A DNA stretch of 64,000 nt from contig NC_134137.1 in the NCBI RefSeq assembly GCF_033958435.1, positions 228,511,501 through 228,575,500 on the forward strand, read 5' to 3'. The stretch is from Carettochelys insculpta. Lineage: Eukaryota > Chordata > Testudines > Carettochelyidae. Position 1 is the first letter of the stretch; each line of letters opens with the position of its first letter. Both the position numbers and the translations under genes were made by a program. Under the pieces are notes generated by a model. The model was not told the DNA's origin. It saw only the letters and a list, made by a program, of their open reading frames with translations, and searched no databases. This document shows, piece by piece, positions 48,011 through 58,656 of this stretch.

Positions 48011-49040
48011 TCACATTCCCTTCTCTGGCATGCACAAGTGGCCGTGGGTGGGACAAAAACCAATCCCAGCTTCTCGGGCTGTCCATGTCCAGCGCATGCG
48101 TAAGAAAACCCCCTTTGCTCCCCACGGTTTTAATATACATGTGCCAGACACAGACATCGAGGAACTGGGATCGGTATTTGTCCCATCCCCTGCAGCTCAT
48201 GTGTGCCAGAGCAGAGTGTGAGATCAGGCGGGCTGCACTTAAGATGTTTTGTTGACATCTTGTTGTGAGCCACAAAAACATCAGTCAGGCTGCATGAGGC
48301 CCTCTGGCTGCAAGTTAAACATGACTACTCTAGACCCAGCATGCATGACTTTTGTAAAATCCACAAGCTTGCAGATGGTCCTTTAAAATTAACTAAGCCC
48401 AATTCTCGATAGCAGTTGTAACTAGATTTCATCTAGAACCATTAATGCGAGCAAGAAGAGAGTGGATGAGGTATAATGCCATAGAGGAATCTTTTGTTGA
48501 AAGCACTTTTTTATGGCGTTTTCAATGTATATTACCACATGATTAAGCCATCACAAATTACACCTCAAAAAACCTTCATGAACAGGACAGCTCAATCTTC
48601 CTGCCTCATGACACAAGCTGCTCTCTCCAAAGGTGAATCTGGAGAGCACAGGACTTCAACCTGGCCCAACCTGTGCGGACAGTATCTAACTTCCATCGCA
48701 GGCCTTAGAGGTCTGAGAATCACGTGCACCGCATTAGCTACAAAGAAATAGGGACCAGAAAACACAGGTTCTTTCTGAATGGTGAAAGATAGGATAGCAT
48801 AAGTGAATGGAGAAGCGGGATCATTCAGTGCTACTGGTTGTTTGCTGACACACACCATCTGCGGGGACCAGTCTGCACAAAAGCGTTACCTCTTCAAACC
48901 TAAGGACTTGTGATGCTGTCCTAGTCCAAAGGGATCTCAGACAAAGTATGTAAGTCATCTTTGAAAATGGAAATATTACTTGGACTTTGCTTTTCTCTGG
49001 ATCAGTGACAGTGTTTGCAAAAGGGTAGTAATGAATGTGT

Positions 49041-49345
49041 TAGGGATGTTAAAGTTTAACTGGTTTACTTGTACACCTCAAGCTAAAATGGATGGGGCTT
49101 AGCAGCTATGGTTAGGTTGCAGAGACTAGAGCAGCCCCCAGCCCACTGCAGGTAGTGGGTTGCTGCATCCAGGCCAGAGTAGCCCCCCTCTGCCATGGTG
49201 GCGAGGGAAGGGTGCTGGGAGGAGCAGCCCAACTGCCATGGACAGGGGCTGCTCCGGCCTGCCTGCCTGGAGTGTTCCTACCCAGCCTGGAGCACCCCAA
49301 CCAACAGTGCACCAGGGACCAGGGCTGCTCCTGCCTGGCTGGATT
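49041..49345. mobile_element. Incomplete TAGRGATGTTAAA-end element
   Basis: The left terminus TAGGGATGTTAAAGTTTAAC matches the ends of the copy at 8990-9221. No right end was found. At 49346-49395 a Harbinger-type end (GGGTAAGTCCACACTACGCG) begins and is cut by the next element. Confidence 0.5.
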
Positions 49346-49395
49346 TAGGGTAAGTCCACACTACGCGTACTATAATGACACACTGTAGCGTAGAA

Positions 49396-49634
49396 CAAGG
49401 TGAGCAAATTTTTTATGTTGGGCCCCAGTTTTCATCCCTGCAATTAACAGGGCCCCCCAACCCCTGGATGACCCTGGGAGTGAGCAGCAGTCTCCAGGAA
49501 GTAATTGCATTAGCTAATTAGCTTTTTTTTTCTCCTTTTCCCTTCCTCAGACAGTTATGCTTTGGAATCATTTCCTTTTCTCACCTGTGCCCCCACACAA
49601 GAAATTATCATGCCCCCCTCTTTGTGCATCCCTG
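49396..49634. mobile_element. hAT-type MITE, 239 bp
   Basis: The ends are CAAGGTGAGCAAATTTTTTA and TCTTTGTGCATCCCTG. The flanks GCGTAGAA and CACAGAAA are a weak duplication. The ends resemble those at 39234 and 60289. Confidence 0.6.
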
Positions 49635-52600
49635 CACAGAAATACTGAGTATTGCAACAGAGGGATTTTTCTGTTGCTGTAGTAAATCCAACCCTTTGAG
49701 AGGCAGTAAGCAGGACAACAGACTAATTCTTCTGTTAGATTAGTTACATCTGCAGAGAGGGTTTAAATTGATCTAAAATTATGTAGTAGAGGGGAAGAAA
49801 TTTTTCACATCCCTGGACAAAATAGTTAGGTTGAACCAAGTTTTAGGTGTAGATAGCCTCTAGTGTAACAGATGAGGACAGCCAGAAACAATCAGCAATA
49901 TGAAATAGCCCTATCTTAATGGACTATTGACACAGTTTTACTCACCATTTTAGCAATATCACCCCTTAATGTCTTTACCCCATAATCTCAAACTATTCTG
50001 TTGCCTATATAGTTGTCAGGAGGTCCATCTGTCCCCTCTCTAGATGCCAAAATTTCTTGCTCTCACACCACACCCCCTAATTTATACTGCACATTTTTGT
50101 TTTTAAATACAAAATTCTACAGCCCATTAAACCTGCATGTGGACAACATAAGATTGATTTTAATACCAAATTAAAGCAAAAGTCACCATACTGATTTTTG
50201 CTGAAGTACATAATAGAGTCCCCAACTGATCATTTAAACTAAGCTGATACAGAATTTCCATCCTATAGCATCAAATTATGATGAAATTCAAGGGGCCATA
50301 CTACACGGTTTAGACCAAACAGGTCGCAGAGTATGTGCAACTTCAAGCCTTGTTGAATTTGGGTCCTCTGGACAAAAACACTACACTCTTCATCAAAATT
50401 TCACAAAGTGATTTGTTAAATATCTCATACTGCAACGTCCAAAAAAGTTGATTTCATAGTTTCCAAAGTCAGACACAACTGAGTGTTAGAACTAGTTACA
50501 AGGGTAGCTGAGAAACTTGATTTAGATCTATAGTATCAAGTTAAATTCAAATGTAATTTTGATCTTTCCATGCTATGGCGCTTCTCATGTTTGTGGGTTT
50601 AAAAAAAAAATTTGCTACTGAAGGGCACTTACGGACATAATCCAGCAGTTGACGATGCACAGAAACATGACAAATCTATCACAAACCAGCAAGGAACTCA
50701 CATCAAATTGAAATGGAAGTGGGAATTGTGTGAGGTGCTATTTAGTTACTGAAACTGGAAGCCTGCCCAGAACATTGGCATTAACACTTCCCCTCATGAC
50801 CAGTGCCTTACAATCTTTAAAGTACTTGCCCAGCCTGCTTTTCCCCGAGATCTAATGCAACTCTTGGGTCTGTAGCACATCCCATATACACAGGGGAGCA
50901 CAAAGTTGGTGTTACTGTGCAAACTACAGATTTTGAAGCTGGTAAGTAAATAACCTATTGTGGATTAAATTTTTCCCTGGTGGAACTGAAAAGTACACAC
51001 TCTTCACTAGGGATTTGCCTCTGCTTACATCAGGGATGAACGTGTTCTCTTGATAGCATATTCAAAGGAAGCTATGCTATGCCAGTCTACAATTCAAAAG
51101 GAATTAATTTTATTTTTCAGAAACATGGATCATGATGAGAAGTTTCAGTGACAATCAATATTCAGATCTTTGAACACCAGCCAGAAGCTACTATAAAAAG
51201 GAGCAGAAGAGAAAATCCAAGTTTCTCAACATTATAAGTATCTCAGACCTATAAACGTGCAAACCCCTTTCTAAAGGAATGCACACAACTGAAACAGATC
51301 CCTGCATACCTGATAGCCAAGCTCAGATTTATCTGAAGCAGCTGGTGTTCTATATTTAGCAAAATAGACTCTCCACCTCACAAATTTTACTAGAGGTATC
51401 AAAGAAAAAAAATCAAACTGGATTCAGGGAGGGGGAAAAACAAAACAAAAACAAATTAGAGGACTTCAGAGAGGGTTTGTTGCCCAGTATGCAACAAGCT
51501 AACTTTATTGCTCCAGTTTTGGCTTCCAGGTTAAAACAGAAGTCAAGACAGGAGAATCCACTCCAATAAAATAAAGCTGAACAGAGCTATGAATGACCTG
51601 CAGTATACAGATTTACTTACACTCTCCAGTAAAGCCAGAAGAGCCCCTCAAGTTTTCTCAAACAGATTAGCTTTCTTGCTAAGCAGACAAGTTACTTTAG
51701 GTCTCACGAGTGTATCAGTTTGTTTTCAACTATCTGTTGAAAACTCATTGATTGCATGCCTATTCTGGTTCCCCACAGCATTTCTTAATGTAGGCAACTG
51801 TGGGCTTTTCTTGCTTTAAAATCCCCAATTACTTCCCAGGAGGTTGCGGCCAGAGCAGCCCTTCTCCCAGGTATGCCAGCAAAGGTTGGTCTGTATCCCC
51901 TCTGAAACCACAAGTGTTGGAGTAGCTGGCAGACAGTTCTCCACCTTTCTATGTGTGGTGGGGATCGGGCTTCAGTCTGGGTTAGCAGGCTCCAGTTGTG
52001 GGGCTTAGCATCCATCCATGGGACCTTGGAGTGGAATCCTATGCTCCTCCTCCACAACCCCAACTGTGGAGCCCAACTATACAGCGCCAGGTGCCAGCCC
52101 CAGTCCCTCCTCACCTCTGCTGCCTCCCACCCATCCCTCATTACCCCTACTGCCTCCCAAACCACCTCCCCAGCCAGGGCTTAAACATGTTCCCCAGCTT
52201 GCTAGGACTGAGTAAATGTGTTTCATGTTGCTTCTGATGCACCCTGCACTGTGCTGTAGCAAATACAGCTGTTGTGCAATGAGTACGTTTTACCCAAGCT
52301 AGATGAAAGTGCAGGATTATCAGATCTAGGTCTTTGGTCAAGAACTCATCTTCCAGTCAAGCGAAAAATGAGAACATTCCTCTTTTTCTGGCAGTCTGCT
52401 TGTGAAGGCAGAGCAAGGAGTCCAACATGAGCACAAGGCTTCACAAGATTCATCTGCAGTTTGATATCCTCACTCATAAGAACTTGTGAAGCTCTAGGTG
52501 CCTACTCACCTGAGGATTAAGCCTATTAACACACTTGAGAAGAACGTGTATACTGCCATGTCCTTAAGGCCCCATCTATAACATACTTCTCACTCTCCAT

Positions 52601-53272
52601 ATCGTCACCTTGTTGTGGTGAATGGCATATGTGTTCCAATGAGCCTGAGAGTGATGCTGTAGGGAGTCTTGTACTCCTGGCAGGGTCACCTATGGTGGAA
52701 GGGTCAAGGGGGAGGGTCCAGACAAAGAACCATCTTAAAAGTCGTTAATGGCAGAACAGGCAGAAGATAGGAAGGGTAATACTGCAACAGTTGTGAAGAC
52801 GGATGAAAACTGCAGTGGACAGGAGTACTCCTAAACATTGTGGATTCCATGCCATGGGACCTGGGCCTTCTATCCATCAAGGATCGTGTGGTGGCCACAG
52901 TGCAACAGGTACCCCCCATCTTAAAAGAAGTCATGCAGAGACATCTTCCTCTGCATACTATTCTACCTAACTTAATCCCTACAGCGACTGGCAACGGAAG
53001 CAGGATTGTGAAATCTGGAAGCTTTTAGTCATAGACCAGCATTTAGGTGGTGGATGTATGTATCAGTCATGCTGTTTCAACGACTGAGGTGACAGAATGG
53101 TCCGGCTGCTGCATCCACAACCGAACAGCCCTATTTAGGATCCACTCTGCTCACCCGCATGGGGAGGGGGCTAGAAAAGGTGCCCTAAACATAGTCCACC
53201 TCAACCCAACTGGATAACTGTGTCCAGGGGGTTCACCTCTACCTAGTCAAAATTGAATGGCAGACTTTAGAA

Positions 53273-54030
53273 CATGGTTTTCCAAACTGGGGGGGCGTGA
53301 AGAAATTCTGGGGGGCATGAGATTACCCAGGTCCCCCATCATTTCCCCCACCCACAGAAAAAGCCGGCCTTTGCTTCCAGCTTTCAATCCCTGCCATTTT
53401 TGGTGGGCGACCTAATGCAGCTGCTACAAAAAGCAAGCAGCCGGCGAAGACCCACATGCAAAGGTGAGTGAATGGGGGGGAGGGGGTGGACGATGGGTTT
53501 AGGTGTGGGGGTGGAGGTGCCTGGCTTTGTGGGAGGGCAGGGCCTCAGGCAGGCAGCTTGCAGGGCTCATGCAACCAGCCAGCTTGCAGGATTCACGGGG
53601 CTTGGGTGGCTGGCCCTGGCATTGCAGGGCTCAGGCTGGCAGGTGGGCAGCTGGCTCCGGTAGCATGGGGCTCAGGCTGGCAGGTGGATGGTTGGCCCAG
53701 GCAGCATAGAACTTGGGCAGGCAGCTCAGGTGGCTGGCCCACAGCTGGGGCGGGCGGCTGACCCGGTGGTGTGGGGCTCAGGGAGGTGGATCTGGTAGCA
53801 CAGGTATCAGGCAGGCTGGGCAGCTGGGTTGCACCAGACACTCAGCAGGGAAAACTATTTGTGCTTATTTTTAATTTTAAACAACATTTTTATATCACAC
53901 TTTTGTGTTTATTGTAAATTACAAATTGAACTTTTTCTGAAAGGGGGGTTGGATGATAAAGAGGTGGGGGGGTGAAGGTTTCTCAAAAATCAAAAAGCAG
54001 GGCGGGGGGTGAAAAGTTTGGGAACCACTG
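53273..54030. mobile_element. hAT-type MITE, 758 bp, 8-bp TSD CTTTAGAA
   Basis: The ends are CATGGTTTTCCAAACTGGGG and the inverted AGTTTGGGAACCACTG. A perfect CTTTAGAA lies at 53265-53272 and 54031-54038. It is inserted in the LINE. Its centre is an expanded GC-rich repeat. Confidence 0.93.
53520..53840. repeat. Degenerate GC-rich minisatellite inside a hAT MITE
   Basis: GGCTCAGGCTGGCAGGTGG-like units recur at roughly 40-50 bp spacing (for example near 53627 and 53670) with many variants. Open frames here are composition artefacts. Confidence 0.6.
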
Positions 54031-57000
54031 CTTTAGAACATGAAATATTCAGACTAATGAACAACCCAGACAGTGGGCAACCTGAAAGATGCACAGCTAT
54101 TATCACCCGCGAGCTGTGACCATCAGCCAACGATACAGCTACCCTGACAGAAATGTGCAGGCCAGAAGCAGGACAGCTAAGAGAAAAAAGCAGGGGAAAG
54201 AAACTCCAAACAGAGAAAAACAAATTCATGGCATAGGATTTGCTATGAAGAATGAACTGACAAAGATCCTTTCCGAAGTCCCTGTCAGCATCAATGAGCA
54301 TCTTATGACTCTCCACTTGACGCTTGCCAAAAACCAACAGGCAACTGTTTGAGAGTGCATGTGTACAACCCTAGATTCTGAAGATGACGTGAAGGAGAAG
54401 TTCTACATCCAACTGGCAGTCTTGAAAGATATTCCTCAAGAAGACAGGATTATTCTTTTGGGGATTTCAGTGCCAAGGTCAGAAGAGACGCAGACCTCTG
54501 GTAGACTACCATTGAGAAAGAAGAAGTTGGCAACAGGAACTCCAATGGAGTGCTCCCTCCTTACAAAATGCGTGGAACATGAGCTTGTCATCACAAACAC
54601 CTTCTTTGGCCAGAAAAACAAATTTAAGACCTGATAGCAACATCCTTGATTGAACCACTGGCACAGACTGCATCACTGTCCGCGCTTGGGATTGGCATGA
54701 TGTCCTTCTCACATGTGCAATGACTACTGCTGATGTTTGCTGGACCTAGTATCACTTTATTTGATCAACTATGGCAATGAGGATTGTCACCAAATGGAGA
54801 ACTCAAAGGAAACCAAACCAATGAGAGATCAATGTACAAATCTTGAAGGATCCCATCAGACCAACTGACTTCCACATAGTGCGCCAAAGGAAGCTGGCAA
54901 CAATACACCCTGAAAATGTGGAAGAACCCTGATGTCAACTGAACAATGACGTCATTGGAGCTTGCAGAGAAACCATTGGCTACCAGTCCAGGACACATCA
55001 GGACTGGTTTGATGAGAATGATGTGGAAATTGAACAACTTATTGAGTGAGAAAGGAAAGCCTTCAGGGCCTGAAAAGTAACGTCAACTGCACTACTAAGA
55101 GAGAAGTGCATGCCAAGGCAGAAGTCCAACATAAAATAAGGATTCTGAAAAACCAATGGTACAATAAAAAGGCATGAGAACTCCAGCGTCTCACAGACAA
55201 CAATGCAAGAGGTGTCCTCAATGCCACCAAAGCTGTTTATGGACTGCAAAACCATGGAATCAATCCCCTGAGATCCACAGATGTACTAGCTCTTGGAAGA
55301 CAATGAAGCAATTGCTTCTTGCTGGAGCTAGCACTATAATGAGCTGTCAAACTGCCCCTTACAGTGGTCCTTGAATCCCTTGACCAAATCCTCAGCCGCT
55401 GCCAAGGGATGATCCTGTAAAACTTCCTACCTGAGTGAGGTCCAAGCTGCCATCAAAGCGACAAAGTGCAACAAAGCGACTAGACTAGATGGAATCCCCT
55501 CTGAAGTCTTAAAAGACGGCTGATTCTCAAGATTTCGGATAGGGAGCAGATGCTGCAAGAGTTCAAGAAGGGGAACAAGTTGGACTGTGGAACCTATCAT
55601 AGCATCTCCCTCCTGGCAACGGCAGGGAAAATCTTAGCTCAAATCCTTGCAAACCAACTCTCAGAAGTAATTATCCCAGAATCCCAGTCTGGCTTCTCAC
55701 CATCCTGAGGAATAGCAGACATGATCTTCACCATCTGGCAACTGCAAGAAAAATGTTGTGAATAAAACCAAGCCTTACACGAGTTTCACTGACTAACCAA
55801 AGTGTTTGACTCAATTGTAGCACGCTGTGAACCATCCCCTCAAAGATAAACTGCCACAAAATTTCATTAACATCTTGAGGCTGCTTCAAGACAACACAAC
55901 TGCCATATTATTGAGCAACAACGAATGCCAAAGTGACCCCTTTGAGGTCAAAATAGGACTACAACAAGGCTGTGTCACTGCCCCATCAATGTTCTGCATC
56001 TTCATCACCATGACCCTTCACTTCTTTGATGGTAAGCTTGCAGATGACATGAAGATTGAAAAGCTTCCCGTTCATTCTATAAATAATCTCGGGAGACTGA
56101 AGGCTAAAAGTAAGACCTCAATGACCTTGCTCATGGAGGTCCAATGCACAGATGAGAACATGGCTGCTGTCCTTTCATCCAGAGCCCTACAGACCATCTT
56201 AAGCACCTTCACCAAAGCATATGAGAATCTTGGCCTCACACCAAATATTAAAAAGACCAAGGTGCTCAACCAACCCTTGCCAGCGAGACAGTCTCATGTA
56301 CTTTTTATTGAAGTCAACTGAGAACCGCTGGAAAACGTGGGGCATTTTCTATACCTTGGAAGTCATCTTTCTGCTAAAGCTGACCTTGACATGGAAGTCC
56401 TGCATCGTCTGAGCTTTTGCAGGCTCTGCTTTTGCCCACCTAAGACTAAGTGTTTCAAAAAAATGGGACATCTATGCCAAGACAAAAGTCCTTGCGTACC
56501 ATGCAGTGGTCATTCCAATGCTACTGTATACTTGTGAAACCTGGACAATATATAAGCATTACCTGAAGGCACTTGAACAATATCATCAAAGCTGCCTCAG
56601 GAGAATCCTAAATATCTCTTGTGAGGACAGGCACACAAACACTAGCCTCCTGAAAGAGATGAACATGACCAACATTGAAGCCATTATCATTCACCAACAA
56701 ATTAGTTGGACTGGTCAGATGGCTTGGATATCTGATCAGCGCTTCTCAAAACAGATTGTTTTCCCGAGTTGAAGGAAAGACAGAGGAGCATTGGTGGCCA
56801 GAGGAAATGACAGAAGAACGTGCTGAAGCACACATGAAAAGTAGCATCAGCGTTGACACTTGGGAGAACCTTGCCCAGAACCGCCCCCAGTGGAGAGCAG
56901 TAATCCATGAGAGGAGGGCACAATTTGAGAGGTCCCACCACACAGGGCAGGTGAGGAGAGACGAAGAAGAGTGGAAAAAATTGCACCATGCCCCTCCCAC

Positions 57001-58016
57001 AGCTACCAACACCTGCATCTCCTGCGATAAGATCCACGGATCCAGAACTGGGCTGATCAGTCATCAATGGACTCACAAATGGGAAGGTGACATGGAGATG
57101 TCCTACTCATTATTGAGTGACTGCCAAGAGTGAGAATATAAGTTGTCTCAGCTTCACTACTTTACCAACATCTATTCCTTTCCCAGTTCCAGGAAGGAAG
57201 TATGCGCCAACAAAAGAGTTATGAGCTCTTTCCCTGCTTTCCTAACATGAAAATCCTCAACTTTCTTACGCCAAATTAATTCTGGCATCACCTCTTCCCC
57301 ACTCATCACATCTATTTTCAAAGATCCTCTAGAGATGAAGAGCTCTGAAGCAGGCAAGACGACTTTAATCTCCCTTCCAGCATCTTCTTTATATATGAGC
57401 TCCCCTGTTTTAACTCACCCTCGTAACCAGAAAAAGGATCCAGCTTTTCTGCCCTTTCTTTAAAAGAAACATGATACTTTCCCTAGCTCCTCTTCTCCCA
57501 ACTTTCACCAAAAAGGAGATAATCCTAAACTCTGGTCCTTGCCACCCCATTCCATCCAGAGGGTGTGGAGGGAGCAGCAGTAATGGGGCTACTATGCTTT
57601 CTACCTTTTTGACAGCATCATGGTGCCATTTTTCCTCATTATTAGATCTCCATTTGACTGTGGCTTTGCATTTTTCCTCTGGAGTTGAAGTAACTTGGTT
57701 TTGTAATTAGGCCTAAGTATTTAAGGCTCAGCTTAAAGTCTTACTCCTTTTTTGTTACTGTTCTAAGAAGGTTATTGCTCATGAATAGTTGATATTCTCT
57801 GATAATATTCAACCAGTCAATTATAGACTGGTTATTCTGAACCGGCCAAATGCCTAACCCTAGACAAAAGAGAAGATATTATATCTGTCCATTAAGAATG
57901 ATCGCATCCAAACTGTCCCAACCATGCAAGCTCTCATGCATATATAAAAAAATGTAATGGTCAGTCTTTTTCCAGTGACAGAGATCTGACCCTAGGATGC
58001 TTTGATAAATTGAATA

Positions 58017-58602
58017 CAGTAAACCCTTGATTTTACGTCCTCCGATTTAGCATCCTTTGGGAACAATGGACATCCTGCCATTGTTCCTGAAGTCTGCTGG
58101 GGTCCACAAAATCACCGCCCCCGCCCCAAAAGTGAGACTTAAGCTGCCAAAGCTTGGAGCAGCTCCCATGCGCTCCTCCCACAAGAAGTGGAGAGTGTAC
58201 ACATGCAGAACGGCACTCACATACTGAGGCAACCTAGTGGGAGGACCTCATGGTGACTGCAGCGGCAGTCCCCCTGGCCACGCAGTGGTGGGTGTCTCCA
58301 GCCATGTGCAGCAAGGCAGCTCCAGTTGCGTGCAGCGGGGTGCCTGGAGCTGCCCATGGAAAGGCAGCTCCAGCCATGCCAGAGAGGTCCCAGCCACACA
58401 GCGAGGTCCAGAGACTCTTCCAGTGGCAGCAGCTCTGGTGAGTGGCAGGGATTTTTTTTTTCCTTTTTTTGGGATGGGGAGGACTGGGGAGACTGGCAGG
58501 GGTGGGTGGGCAGGCAATAGACCCTCACATTTAATGGACTTTCTGGCATAGTGAAATGCCAGAAGCCCCTTCCCACAAGCCCATTAAATTGAGGGTTTAC
58601 TG
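58017..58602. mobile_element. Tc1/mariner (Tigger-like) MITE, 586 bp
   Basis: The ends are CAGTAAACCCTTGATTTTAC and the inverted AAATTGAGGGTTTACTG, with TA on both sides (58015-58016, 58603-58604). GC-rich centre. Confidence 0.88.
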
Positions 58603-58656
58603 TAGTGGTGAGCAGTCATGCTCAATTAGAAGCATATACTACAAGAGGTGGGCCAC

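Larger units (their letters stand above)
45982..48327. mobile_element. Non-autonomous hAT element, 2346 bp, 8-bp TSD CTCTAGAC
   Basis: The left end is CAGACATGTCAAACAAAGCC. The right end is GTTAAACATGACTA, the inverted relative. A perfect CTCTAGAC lies at 45974-45981 and 48328-48335. I see no transposase inside. The interior holds a nested MITE (46171-46426) and a C-rich stretch with tandem repeats (about 47300-48010). Long open frames in the C-rich part are composition artefacts. Confidence 0.85.
52597..57133 (+). mobile_element. APE-type non-LTR retrotransposon (LINE), decayed, split by a hAT MITE
   Basis: The 5' leader (CACCTTGTTGTGGTG at 52607, then 'CTCCTGGCAGGGTCACC') runs to 53264, is interrupted by the hAT MITE at 53273-54030, and resumes at 54039. 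The coding part, in several frames, shows: endonuclease (GIGFAMKNELTKIL, LAKNQQATV, LLTKCVEHELVITNTFF; 54230-54620); reverse transcriptase (GTYHSISLLATAGKILAQIL about 55590; IGLQQGCVTAPSMF about 55953; NIKKTKVLNQPLP about 56247); and a C-terminal C2H2 finger (CISCDK...HQWTH, 57013-57075). The catalytic YADD is replaced by CTDE (about 56145), and the endonuclease LLGDFNAR by LLGISVPRS (about 54456). Many stops. Inactive. I do not assign a clade. Confidence 0.85.

Noticed and set aside
47467..48255. 262-codon plus-strand open frame, the longest in the window
   Set aside because: It lies in the C-rich tandem repeat inside a non-autonomous hAT element; the Pro/Ser/His-rich translation reflects base composition.
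53468..53841. Overlapping open frames on both strands
   Set aside because: They coincide with the GC-rich minisatellite inside a hAT MITE.
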